From Paracoccus thiocyanatus (lineage in GTDB: Bacteria > Pseudomonadota > Alphaproteobacteria > Rhodobacterales > Rhodobacteraceae), in NCBI RefSeq assembly GCF_900156255.1, contig NZ_FTMK01000014.1, positions 36,403-100,402 of the forward strand: a DNA stretch of 64,000 nucleotides. The letters run 5' to 3'. Shown here piece by piece: positions 36,233 through 44,216 of this stretch; the first letter of the stretch is position 1; the number at the start of each line of letters is the position of its first letter. The notes below the pieces were generated by a model. It was not told the DNA's origin. It was given only the letters and a program-made list of their open reading frames with translations, and searched no databases. Both the position numbers and the translations under genes were made by a program.

Positions 36233-37170
36233 TGCGCGCGCTGATCCTGTTCCTGCTTGCCACCCCCGCCCTGGCATCCGAGGACATTCCGGACCAATAT
36301 CCGCAATCGGTGCTGTATTCCAAGCCGGTCGAGGTGATCCCGCATGTGTTCTCGGCCATCGGCGCCACCGCGCCGCCGACCTACGAGAATGCGGGCCATA
36401 ACAACAACCTGTCCTTTATCGTCACGGATGAAGGGGTGGTCGTGGTCAACTCCGGCGCCTCGTGGAAGCTGGCCGAGGCGCTGCATGCGGAAATCCGCGC
36501 CGTCACCGAACAGCCGGTCAAGCTGGTGATCAACGAAAACGGCCAGGGCCATGCCATGCTGGGCAACGGCTATTGGGCGGCGCAGGGCGTGCCGATCCTG
36601 GCCCATGAGGACGCCGCGGCCGAATTCGCCGACGGCGCGCCGCAGGACCTGGCCAGCCTGCAAAACTATGCCCGCGAACTGTCCGAAGGCACGGTCATCG
36701 CCCCCCCGACCGAGACCTTTTCCGACACGCGGACCATCACCATGGGCGGCGTCACCATCGAGGTGATGCACCTTGGCCCGGCCCATTCGCCCGGCGACAC
36801 CCAGGTCTGGATCCCGCAATGGTCGATGATGCTCGCCGGCGATCTTGCCTTTCACGAGCGGATGCCGCCGATCTTCGAAGGCATCTGCACCTCGTGCTGG
36901 ATCGAAACCTGGGAAACCAAGCTGGAGCCGATGGCCCCGACCTATGTCATCCCCGGCCACGGCCATCCGACCAACCTGGCGCAGGTCACGCGCTATACCC
37001 GCGACTACCTGGCCGATCTGCGCGAAAAGATCGGCGCCCATCTCGAAGAGGGCGGCGACCTGGGCGGGGCCTATTACGTCGATCAGTCGCGCTGGTCGCA
37101 TCTCGACACGTTCGAAGAGCTGGCGACCAAGAATGCCGGCGTGGTCTTTGCCGAGATGGAGTTCGAATAG
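36232..37170 (+). CDS. soxH: Metallo-beta-lactamase-fold protein SoxH with altered metal motif
   Basis: 312 residues, signal peptide (ALILFLLATPALASE), then an MBL fold with SFIVTDEGVVVVNSGAS. Where HxHxDH should stand, the chain reads INENGQGHAMLGN (residues 100-112): at most one of the four ligands remains. Downstream HSPGDT and VIPGHGHPT resemble normal MBL ligand regions. SoxH is reported as dispensable for thiosulfate oxidation, so its role is unclear; zinc hydrolase activity is doubtful. A strong hairpin follows its stop at 37177. Confidence 0.9.
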   Translation: MRALILFLLATPALASEDIPDQYPQSVLYSKPVEVIPHVFSAIGATAPPTYENAGHNNNLSFIVTDEGVVVVNSGASWKLAEALHAEIRAVTEQPVKLVINENGQGHAMLGNGYWAAQGVPILAHEDAAAEFADGAPQDLASLQNYARELSEGTVIAPPTETFSDTRTITMGGVTIEVMHLGPAHSPGDTQVWIPQWSMMLAGDLAFHERMPPIFEGICTSCWIETWETKLEPMAPTYVIPGHGHPTNLAQVTRYTRDYLADLREKIGAHLEEGGDLGGAYYVDQSRWSHLDTFEELATKNAGVVFAEMEFE

Positions 37171-37176
37171 GCTGAC

Positions 37177-37206
37177 GGCCGGGCGGGGCAAGGCCCCTGC
37201 CCGGCC
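37177..37206. terminator. Hairpin terminator between soxH and the rhodanese gene
   Basis: GGCCGGGCGGGGC-AA-GGCCCC-T-GCCCGGCC: a long GC stem with one bulged T, between two convergent genes. No T-tract, so its efficiency is uncertain. Confidence 0.6.
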
Positions 37207-37223
37207 GCAGCCGCTGCACCGGC

Positions 37224-37808
37224 CTAAATCCCGTGCATCTTGGCCTTGTCCAGCTTGTAGGTCCAGGGCAGGCCCGCGTTCTTCCAGCCGTTGACGCTGC
37301 GCGTTCCGGCCAGCGGCCCGTCCTTGGCCATGTCGCCTTCGAACCCGTCCGTCACCGACCAGACATTGCCGAAACCGGCCTTGGCCAGATCGTTGGCGGC
37401 CTTGGCGCTGCGATCGCCCGACCGGCAGATCAGGACGACCGCCGCATCCTCGCCCAGGCCCTTGGCCTTCAGCCGCGCCCGGACCTCGTCGACGAAGCCG
37501 GGATTGCTTTCCATCTTGAAGGTCCCGCGCTTGTCGTCCCAAACGGGCGTCGCGGGCGGGATCATATGGGGCACATTGGCATCCGCGACGGTCGGCATGC
37601 CGACAAAAATCACTTCGCCGGGCGAGCGCACGTCCAGAAACAGCACCTCTTGCGGGGCTTGCACGACCTTTTCATAGGCTTCCTGCGCGGTCAGATACAG
37701 CTTCTGCACCGTCTGCTTGTTTTCCGGCAAGGCCGCCGCATCGTCCGCCCATGCCGGAGCCAGCGGCGAAAACGCCGACAAGGCCAGGGCAAAAAGAATG
37801 GCACGCAT
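37224..37808 (-). CDS. Periplasmic rhodanese-like protein
   Basis: 194 residues with a signal peptide (ALALSAFSPLAPAWAD), then one rhodanese domain with active-site loop LICRSGDRSAKAAND. It likely binds or transfers sulfane sulfur in the periplasm. The ATG at 37808 has AGGAGAGG upstream. The gene faces soxH and lies 105 bases downstream of a SoxT-like permease; together they form a sulfur module beside the sox cluster. A GAATAT site in its leader (37838-37847) hints at SoxR control. I do not know an accepted gene name. Confidence 0.82.
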   Translation of the reverse strand: MRAILFALALSAFSPLAPAWADDAAALPENKQTVQKLYLTAQEAYEKVVQAPQEVLFLDVRSPGEVIFVGMPTVADANVPHMIPPATPVWDDKRGTFKMESNPGFVDEVRARLKAKGLGEDAAVVLICRSGDRSAKAANDLAKAGFGNVWSVTDGFEGDMAKDGPLAGTRSVNGWKNAGLPWTYKLDKAKMHGI

Positions 37809-37837
37809 GTGAAATCCTCTCCTGCTTGTATAGCAAG

Positions 37838-37847
37838 ATACGAATAT
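37838..37847. promoter_or_regulatory. Candidate SoxR-type site upstream of the rhodanese gene
   Basis: ATACGAATAT matches nine of ten bases of ATAGGAATAT in the soxS-soxV palindrome. It lies about 30 bases before the rhodanese start and inside a GTATA-N12-TATAC dyad (37828-37849). Confidence 0.4.
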
Positions 37848-37913
37848 ACGATCCAGGCGAGATGACGAAGCGATTTCCTGCATTGCCGGCGCGTGGCGCG
37901 GTGCGGCGTCGGG

Positions 37914-38975
37914 TCAGGCGGTCGCCGGCTGCGCGGATTGGTCCACCAGCCAGTCGGTGATCACCGCACCGATCCACATGCACAGCAGCGCAAGCCAGGC
38001 CGTCGCGACAAAGATCGAGCCGCCGGAAACACCGGCGCCGATGGCGCAGCCGCCCGCCAGCATGGCGCCAAAGCCCATCAGCGCCGCCCCCAGCATCGAA
38101 CGGCGCATCTGGCTTTCGCCGTCGAAGCCCTGGAACTTCAGCCGCCGCTTCAGCGCCGCCGACAGGAAGGCGCCGGCAAAGACGCCGGGCACCAGCCCGG
38201 TATCGAAATCCAGCACCGGATTGTCGGTCAGAAAGAACATCAGCGTGCTGGCCGAGGGGCCGGAAAAGGTGGCCGAGGCGACGCTGACCGGCTCGAACGC
38301 CTGCTGCGCCAGGGAAAATGTCAGCACCCAGCCAAGCGCCACCGCAAAGCCGACGCCCGAGGCAAAGACCAGCACCGGCACGCCGATCCGGTTCGCCCGC
38401 GCCAGCCACAGCGCCAATGCGGCAAAGCCGCAGCCGATCAAAAGCGCACCGCCCTGGGGCAGCGCAAAAGCCGTCAGCAGATCCAGGTTGCGCCCGCCCG
38501 GAGTGGTCCACAGCGCCGCAAGCTCCTGGCGCAAGGGCGCCAGCCAGCCATGCAGCGCCATCTGCGCCACCACGGCAAAGATCAGCCCCGACACGACCGA
38601 GCGCAGGTTCCCCGTCGCCGCCAGCACCAGAAGCCGCCCCGAGCAGCCGCGCGCCAGCACCATGCCGGCGCCGAACATCAGCCCGCCGATCACCGCCCCC
38701 GACCAACTGCCGGTGACGGCCATCATCCGCGCCTCTTCGACCCGGAACAGGCCCAGAAGCCGCGCGCCCTGCACCCAGATCACCGCCGTTGAAAAGGTCA
38801 GCAGCCAGACCGCGACCCGCGGCCCCAGTTGTCCGCGCGCGAACTCTACCGTCGCCGCCCGCAGGCAAAAGGCCGAGCGTTCGGCCGAAAAGCCGAAGAC
38901 CGCGCCGACCAGCAGGCCGAAGATCGCCGCCAGATGCGGTTCGGCGACATGCTCAAGAAGAAAGGCAAGATCCAT
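37914..38975 (-). CDS. SoxT/YeeE-family sulfur-compound transporter (copy 2)
   Basis: 353-residue membrane protein with YeeE/YedE repeats, Cys motifs AERSAFCLRAA and LARGCSGRLL, and AGGCAIGAGVSGGS near the C-terminus. The start (MDLAFLLEHV) at 38975 has AAGGA at 38984-38988. It differs clearly from the copy at 23362-24411 in sequence, so this is an old paralogue rather than a recent duplicate. An FNR-type box lies upstream at 39023. It may import a sulfur species handled by the neighbouring rhodanese. Confidence 0.8.
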   Translation of the reverse strand: MDLAFLLEHVAEPHLAAIFGLLVGAVFGFSAERSAFCLRAATVEFARGQLGPRVAVWLLTFSTAVIWVQGARLLGLFRVEEARMMAVTGSWSGAVIGGLMFGAGMVLARGCSGRLLVLAATGNLRSVVSGLIFAVVAQMALHGWLAPLRQELAALWTTPGGRNLDLLTAFALPQGGALLIGCGFAALALWLARANRIGVPVLVFASGVGFAVALGWVLTFSLAQQAFEPVSVASATFSGPSASTLMFFLTDNPVLDFDTGLVPGVFAGAFLSAALKRRLKFQGFDGESQMRRSMLGAALMGFGAMLAGGCAIGAGVSGGSIFVATAWLALLCMWIGAVITDWLVDQSAQPATA

Positions 38976-39022
38976 GATAACCATCCTTGTCGCCATAAGG
39001 CCGCAACAATCCCGGCCGATCC

Positions 39023-39036
39023 TTGATATATGTCAA
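39023..39036. promoter_or_regulatory. FNR/CRP-family box TTGATATATGTCAA
   Basis: TTGAT-N4-GTCAA with one mismatch to the symmetric FNR consensus. Centre is 54 bases before the SoxT-like start, which would place a typical transcript start at the edge of the ribosome binding site, so its mode of action is uncertain. Confidence 0.6.
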
Positions 39037-39205
39037 AAACCCAGTATTTCCTGGCCGCCAAGGCGCCGATCCATGCCGCGGGCCCGGAACCGCCCGCGCG
39101 ATACCTGGTCCCCGGATCCTGGCCAAGCCTATTTGGTCTGCGGCCGCCGGGAAAGCAGCAACTCGCCGCAGGAAGGCGCTGCCCGCCCCCGGCCAGGCGG
39201 CCCGT

Positions 39206-40375
39206 TCACGGCAGGCGGCGGATCGCCGGCCAGTAATCGACCAGCCACAGCAGGAAGGCCGCCGCCCACAGCAGGGCGGCGATCAGATGCAGCGGGCCGG
39301 GCGGCCAGGGCATCAGCCCCATCTCGGGCAGGGCGCGCAACAGCACCGCGGCAGCCGCCAGCAGAAAGCCGGTCCGCGTGGCCAGGTTCAGCCCCAGGCC
39401 CTGCCCGGTATGGAACCGCCCGGCGATCGCCAGCACCGCCAGCACGCCCAGGCCCAGCCCGCCCATCAGCGCCAGGTGCAGCGGACCCGCTTCGCCCCAG
39501 GGCGCACCCAAGCCGGTCGCGCCAAGGCCCAGCAGCCCCGCGCCGGCAAACCCGGCCGACCCCATCAGCACCATGATTTCCGCCCGAAAGGCCCTTGCGC
39601 CGATGAAGCCTTCGGCCATGCGGTCCATGAAGGCGGCCCCGGCGGCGATCCACAGAAAGCCCGCCACCGCCGGCGACAGGCCCAGCCCTTGCCCCGCCAG
39701 GGCCAGCGCCACCAGCCCCGAGGACAGGTTCAGCCGCCCCGGATGCGGCCGGAACGGCGATGTCGCCTCGCTGGGGTCCAGCACGATATTCGTAACCGGC
39801 ACGGTGATCCGCGCCAGGGCCAGGCCCAAAAGCCCCAGGAACAGCAGCCCGCCGGTGCGCAGCCATTCGGTCGCCAGGTCGAATCGCCCGGTTAGCATCG
39901 CCAGGCGCGCCATCAGGCAGGCCAGCCCCAGCGCCAGAAGCCAGCCGGAAAAGGTCAGCAGCCGCGTGGTGCGCTGCCGGACCGACAGCCCCAGCAGATA
40001 GGCCACAAGCAGCGCCAGCCAGGCCAGATCGGCCAGCATCGCCGGCAGGATTAGCGCGTCCGCCCCCAGCACGCCCGCAACCCGCGCGAATGCCCAAAGC
40101 GCCGCCAGCACCCAAAGCGGCCGCCCGTGCAGGGGGCGCGTGTCGGTCCATTCCGCGGCGGCGGTGGTCAGGAAACCCAGCAGCGCCGCGCCCCAGGCGC
40201 CAAAGATCATCTCATAGCCATGCCAGATACCGGGCGGAACATCGCGCGCGAAAGGCAGGTCAAAGGACCATAGCGCCACCCAGGCCAGCGGCCACAGCCC
40301 GGCATGCAGCGCCGTCAGCGGAAAGAACAGCCGGAAGCCTTCGTCGGAAAGCACGCGATGCAGGGGGGTGTTCAT
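39206..40375 (-). CDS. nnrS: NnrS-family membrane protein
   Basis: 389 residues, about twelve hydrophobic helices. The N-terminus (EGFRLFFPLTALHAGLWPLAW, then WHGYEMIFGAWGAALLGFL) is the NnrS signature. NnrS proteins are heme- and copper-containing membrane proteins linked to denitrification and resistance to nitric oxide. Its start overlaps the stop of the ABC ATPase by ATGA. It is the last gene of a four-gene unit with an upstream FNR-type box, in accordance with anaerobic or NO-responsive expression. Confidence 0.88.
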   Translation of the reverse strand: MNTPLHRVLSDEGFRLFFPLTALHAGLWPLAWVALWSFDLPFARDVPPGIWHGYEMIFGAWGAALLGFLTTAAAEWTDTRPLHGRPLWVLAALWAFARVAGVLGADALILPAMLADLAWLALLVAYLLGLSVRQRTTRLLTFSGWLLALGLACLMARLAMLTGRFDLATEWLRTGGLLFLGLLGLALARITVPVTNIVLDPSEATSPFRPHPGRLNLSSGLVALALAGQGLGLSPAVAGFLWIAAGAAFMDRMAEGFIGARAFRAEIMVLMGSAGFAGAGLLGLGATGLGAPWGEAGPLHLALMGGLGLGVLAVLAIAGRFHTGQGLGLNLATRTGFLLAAAAVLLRALPEMGLMPWPPGPLHLIAALLWAAAFLLWLVDYWPAIRRLP

Positions 40376-41121
40376 GGGCGCAGCCGTTCGTCGATGTCGT
40401 GGATATGCGCAAACAGCGGATCGGCGGCCAGATAGTCCTGGCGCAGCGCAAAGACCGCCTGGTCGTCGCGGCTGCCGGGATTGCCGGGGATCAGCCGCTC
40501 GCCGGCGATGCCGCGCCCGCCCGCATCCAAGACCAGGATGCGGTGGCTGATGCGGATCGCCTCCAGCAGGTCATGGGTGATAAACAGCGCGGCGAACCGG
40601 GCCGAGGCGGCGGCCTCGATCACCAGATCCTGCATCCGCCGCTTCAGCGCCACGTCCAGCGCGGTAAAGGGTTCGTCGAAATAGATGAAATCCGGGTCCG
40701 TCGCCAAGGCGCGGGCGATGGCGGCGCGCTGGCGCATGCCGCCGGACAGTTCGGACGGGTATTTCCCCAGATCCTCGGGCAAAAGCCCGGCGCGCAGGGC
40801 GGCATCGGCGACCAGCCGCCGCCGCATCCCGCGCGGCACGCGCGCCAGGCGCAGCGGAAAGCCGATATTGTCCGCCGCGGTCGCCCAGGGCATCAGCCGC
40901 GGGTCCTGAAAGACCATCGCATGGCGCAGGTAGCGGCGGATGATGCGCCCCTCGCGCGGGTCCACCAGCCCGGCGGCGATATGGGCCAGCGTCGACTTGC
41001 CCGAACCCGACGGGCCGATCAGCGCCACGATCTCTTGCCGGGCCACGCCCAGGCTAATGCCTTGCAGCACGGTGCGACCGAAAAAGGCATGGCCAATGCG
41101 GTTCAGCTCCAGCAGGTTCAT
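40372..41121 (-). CDS. ABC transporter ATP-binding protein (NitT/TauT type)
   Basis: 249 residues. Walker A GPSGSGKST, signature LSGGMRQRAAIARAL, Walker B FIYFDEPF and ITHDLLEAI. It is closest to the SsuB/TauB/NrtD group. Both ends overlap neighbours by four bases, so its output is coupled to the permease and NnrS. The substrate is unknown. Confidence 0.88.
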   Translation of the reverse strand: MNLLELNRIGHAFFGRTVLQGISLGVARQEIVALIGPSGSGKSTLAHIAAGLVDPREGRIIRRYLRHAMVFQDPRLMPWATAADNIGFPLRLARVPRGMRRRLVADAALRAGLLPEDLGKYPSELSGGMRQRAAIARALATDPDFIYFDEPFTALDVALKRRMQDLVIEAAASARFAALFITHDLLEAIRISHRILVLDAGGRGIAGERLIPGNPGSRDDQAVFALRQDYLAADPLFAHIHDIDERLRP

Positions 41122-41936
41122 CGCTTGACGCCCCAGGGTGCCGCGGCCTCGCGCCAGCGTTCCAGTTCGGCCCGGACCGGGCGGATCAGCATATATTCGA
41201 CGGCGATCAGCGCCGCGACGGCCAGGCTGACCCAGGCCAGCGCCTCGGCGATGTCCAGCATCGCCCGCGCCCGCTCCAGCGCCCCGCCGACGCCGCCGGC
41301 ATTGGCCAGCAGTTCCGCCATGATCGCCACCTTGAAGGCCGAGCCAAGCGCCAGGATCAGCGCCGGGAACAGCTGCGCCGAAATCTGCCGGGCCGAGACG
41401 AACAGGAAGCGCCGCACCGGCCCGGCACCAAAGACCTGCGCCATGTCGTCAAGGCCGCGGTCGCGCGTCACCACCCCCTCGACCGCGCCGACAAAGACCA
41501 GCGGCGTGGCCGAGATCAGGATCGTCACCGCAACGGTCATGTCCGAGGGGCCGAACCAGATCATCGCCAGCACGATCCAGGCGATGGGCGGTACGCCCAG
41601 CAGCAGGGTCAGGACCGGGCGCGACAGCCGCAGCGTGGCCGGGGAATAGCCCGCCGCCACCCCGGCGGCCGTGCCGATCAGCGCGCATAGCCCGAACCCG
41701 GCCAGCGCGCGGGCGGTGGTCAGCGCCAGCAGGTCCTGCGCCCTGCCCTCGTGCAGCAGCCGGGCGGCGGCGGCCAATGTATCAAGGGGCGCGGTCAGGA
41801 TGAAATCGCCGTAAGCCTCGTGCCCGGCCTGCCAAAGCGCGCCGATCAGGGCCAGCCCGGCCAGCCCGGCCCAGGCCGACCACAGAAAGCGGCCCAGCCG
41901 GGCCAGCCGATCCAGGGATGCCGCAAACAGGTTCAC
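41118..41936 (-). CDS. ABC transporter permease (NitT/TauT type)
   Basis: 272 residues, six hydrophobic helices, with a SsuC/TauC-type coupling segment (EGVVTRDRGLDDMAQVFGAG). The GTG start at 41936 overlaps the stop of the binding-protein gene (GTGA); a longer open frame upstream is a shifted reading of that gene. Partners are the ATPase and the periplasmic binding protein of the same operon. Confidence 0.87.
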   Translation of the reverse strand: MNLFAASLDRLARLGRFLWSAWAGLAGLALIGALWQAGHEAYGDFILTAPLDTLAAAARLLHEGRAQDLLALTTARALAGFGLCALIGTAAGVAAGYSPATLRLSRPVLTLLLGVPPIAWIVLAMIWFGPSDMTVAVTILISATPLVFVGAVEGVVTRDRGLDDMAQVFGAGPVRRFLFVSARQISAQLFPALILALGSAFKVAIMAELLANAGGVGGALERARAMLDIAEALAWVSLAVAALIAVEYMLIRPVRAELERWREAAAPWGVKR

Positions 41937-42952
41937 AGCAGGTAGAACCCCGCATCCGGCAGCTTGCCGCCGATGATCGCCGCGTCCGCTTCGGCCATCA
42001 GCGCCAGGACGGCCTCGATGGCCGGCCGCGCGGCGGTCGCAGGGCGCACGGCCAGGCGGGAATGCGGCACCGACAGCGCCAGCACCGGGGCGGGCATCTC
42101 CAGCGGGCCGGCCGCAGCGGTCGCGGCCCGCACCGGATCGGCCAGCACCTCGGCATTCGCGCGGAGCAACGCGGCCTGCAAGGGCGCCAGCAGGTCCGCG
42201 CCATGGGCCAGGAAGGCATCGGTCGCGGCCAGCCCGGCCTGGGGCAGGATCGGGGCGACACCGCCCTGCTTGCCCCATTCCTCTTGCAGGTCGATGACGC
42301 GGGCAAAGCCCTTGCCGGCCACGCGGCCGCGCATGATGGCGACGCTGGCGGCGGGTTCGGCCAGCAGCGCCGCTTCGACCTGGCCCGCCAGCAGCATCTG
42401 CGCCGCCTCGATCGGGCTGCCGATGGGCAGCAGTTCCACCTTGCCGGCCATGCCGCGGCGCGTCAGCAGCGCTTGCAGCACCAGATCGGGCGTATCGTTG
42501 ACAAAGGGCACCGCCAGCCGCCGGCCCTCCAGCGCGGCGAAATCCGCGATCTTTCCCGCTTCGGCGACGATGGACAGCAGCCCGTCGGTCATGGTGTTGA
42601 CCAGCCCCAGTCCCATGCCCCGGTTGTAAAGATTGGCCGCCGTCTGCACCGGCACCACCGACAGGTCGATGGCTCCCGAGGTCAGCCCGGCGCGCAGCTC
42701 GTCCGGGTTGCGCCAGACCGACAGCGTGACCTGGGCCGACAGGTCCTTCAGCGCGCCCGAGGCTACGGCATGGGCCAGGGTGATGCTGGGCCCGGCGGGC
42801 GGGCCGAACAGCGCCAGCCGGGCCAGGGGCGCCGCATGCAGGATCGCGGGCGCGGCCAGCATGGCCGCCATGGCGCCCGCCCCGGCCAGCACGGCGCGGC
42901 GCGACACCGGGGGCAATGGGTGGAGCCGAAGGGAACGATGGGAAAGGGACAT
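41933..42952 (-). CDS. ABC transporter substrate-binding protein (NitT/TauT type)
   Basis: 339 residues with a Tat-like signal (SRRAVLAGAGAMAAMLAAPAIL), then an NMT1/SsuA-like fold: IDLSVVPVQTAANLYNRGMG and GQVEAALLAEPAAS are typical. ATG 42952 follows AGGAGGG. A longer frame to 43318 lacks conserved sequence. It is the first gene of the ABC-NnrS operon; an FNR-type box lies 103 bases upstream. The ligand could be a nitrate-, sulfonate- or thiamine-precursor-like molecule; nothing visible decides. Confidence 0.87.
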   Translation of the reverse strand: MSLSHRSLRLHPLPPVSRRAVLAGAGAMAAMLAAPAILHAAPLARLALFGPPAGPSITLAHAVASGALKDLSAQVTLSVWRNPDELRAGLTSGAIDLSVVPVQTAANLYNRGMGLGLVNTMTDGLLSIVAEAGKIADFAALEGRRLAVPFVNDTPDLVLQALLTRRGMAGKVELLPIGSPIEAAQMLLAGQVEAALLAEPAASVAIMRGRVAGKGFARVIDLQEEWGKQGGVAPILPQAGLAATDAFLAHGADLLAPLQAALLRANAEVLADPVRAATAAAGPLEMPAPVLALSVPHSRLAVRPATAARPAIEAVLALMAEADAAIIGGKLPDAGFYLL

Positions 42953-43048
42953 GGCGGCCCTCCTGTCGGGCATGGGGTGAATCGGCGTCGGCTGGCGAAG
43001 GCTGGCAAGAAGTCGACAAAAACCATAGGACGTCAGGACCGGCCGTCC

Positions 43049-43062
43049 TTGATCTAAGTCAC
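43049..43062. promoter_or_regulatory. FNR/CRP-family box TTGATCTAAGTCAC
   Basis: TTGAT-N4-GTCAC, one base short of TTGAT-N4-GTCAA. If it acts at -41.5 the transcript would start near 43014, giving a leader of about 60 bases for the ABC-NnrS operon. Confidence 0.6.
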
Positions 43063-43129
43063 GTCCCATCGCCCCCAGACTGGGCGAGGCCCCGCAAAAG
43101 CCGCGCCGCTGCGGCGGGTGCGACCTCGT

Positions 43130-43171
43130 GTCGCCGCGGCGCCGGGTCCGGCCCGGTCGCCGCGGCGCCGG
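43130..43171 (+). repeat. 16-bp direct repeat upstream of the SorC-type regulator
   Basis: GTCGCCGCGGCGCCGG occurs twice, at 43130-43145 and 43156-43171 (26 bases start to start). The unit is itself partly palindromic. It could be a repeated operator or chance in a GC-rich leader. Confidence 0.5.
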
Positions 43172-43280
43172 CGGGTTGGCCACCCGCCATCCGGCCGGTG
43201 CTGGACAGCCGGGCCGCCGCCACGCTAGACAGGGCGCCACAGCAGGCGACCCCAGCGCAAAAGGCGAAAGCAAAGCCCCC

Positions 43281-44213
43281 ATGTCGAACCAGGGCCGGAA
43301 ACTGGAACAGGCGGCCAAGGCGGCATGGCTTTCCTATGTCGCGGGCAAGACCCAGGACGAGATCGCCGGGATCATGGGCGTCTCGCGCCAGACCGCGCAG
43401 CGGCTGGTCGCCCAGGCCATGGCCGAGGGCATCGTCAAGATCCGCATCGACCATCCTTTTGCGCATTGCATGGACCTGGCCGCCGGATTGCAGCGCAAAT
43501 ACCGGCTGGCCTTCTGCCAGATCGCGCCCGCGGACGCGCCCGAGGCCGGGGTGGCCCTGATGCTGGCCGACACGATCGAGCAATGGCTGCGCCGCTCTGA
43601 TCCGATGACCATGGCCATCGGCACCGGCCGCACCCTGCGCAGCGCCATAGCGCAGTTGCCGCATATCGACTGCCCGCAGCATCGCATCGTCTCGCTGACC
43701 GGCAATATCGCGCCCGACGGCTCGACCGCCTATTACAACGTGCTGTTCACGCTTTCGGACCTGGTGACGGCGCGCAGCTTTCCGCTGCCGCTGCCCGTCA
43801 TCGCCCCCACGGTGCGCGAGCGCCAGGCGGTCAACGGCCAGCCCAGCATCGAGCGGCTGATCCGCATGTCGGCCGAGGCGGCGGTGGCCTTTGTCGGCAT
43901 CGGCACGGTGGACGGCCGCGCGCCGCTGATGCTGGACGGGTTCCTGACCCAGCCCGATATCGACGCGCTGGTCGCCGCCGGCGCGGTGGGCGAAATCACC
44001 GGCTGGGCCTATGACGCGCGGGGGGCGCTGGTCCAGGGGCTGAGCAATGACCGCGTGGCTTCGGCGCCGATTCCGCCGCGCGACACGACGCTGGTCATCG
44101 GCGCCGGCCATGGCATCGAAAAGGCCCCGGCGATCCGCGGCGCGCTGGCCGGGGGGCTGATCAACGGGCTAATCACCGATGCCGCGACCGGGGCGGCGCT
44201 GCTGGCCGGTTGA
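43281..44213 (+). CDS. smoC: SorC/DeoR-family sugar-responsive regulator (SmoC-like)
   Basis: 310 residues. An N-terminal helix-turn-helix (AWLSYVAGKTQDEIAGIMGVSRQTAQRLV) is joined to a sugar-binding SorC domain (AIGTGRTLRSAI, VGIGTVDGRAPL). The start at 43281 was chosen because the HTH begins within 15 residues. It is convergent with the polyol operon, whose last gene ends three bases past it. SorC proteins bind phosphorylated sugars; it probably controls the smo genes. The gene name is by analogy with Rhodobacter. Confidence 0.82.
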   Translation: MSNQGRKLEQAAKAAWLSYVAGKTQDEIAGIMGVSRQTAQRLVAQAMAEGIVKIRIDHPFAHCMDLAAGLQRKYRLAFCQIAPADAPEAGVALMLADTIEQWLRRSDPMTMAIGTGRTLRSAIAQLPHIDCPQHRIVSLTGNIAPDGSTAYYNVLFTLSDLVTARSFPLPLPVIAPTVRERQAVNGQPSIERLIRMSAEAAVAFVGIGTVDGRAPLMLDGFLTQPDIDALVAAGAVGEITGWAYDARGALVQGLSNDRVASAPIPPRDTTLVIGAGHGIEKAPAIRGALAGGLINGLITDAATGAALLAG

Positions 44214-44216
44214 TCC

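Larger units (their letters stand above)
42953..43280. other. Divergent regulatory region between the ABC-NnrS operon and the SorC-type regulator
   Basis: 328 bases without a gene. The left part holds an FNR-type box (43049-43062); the right part is very GC-rich and carries a 16-bp direct repeat (43130-43145 and 43156-43171). Confidence 0.7.

Noticed and set aside
39030..39236. Small open frame upstream of the second SoxT-like gene
   Set aside because: No ribosome binding site, no signal or domain, Arg/Pro-rich as expected by chance in GC-rich spacer.
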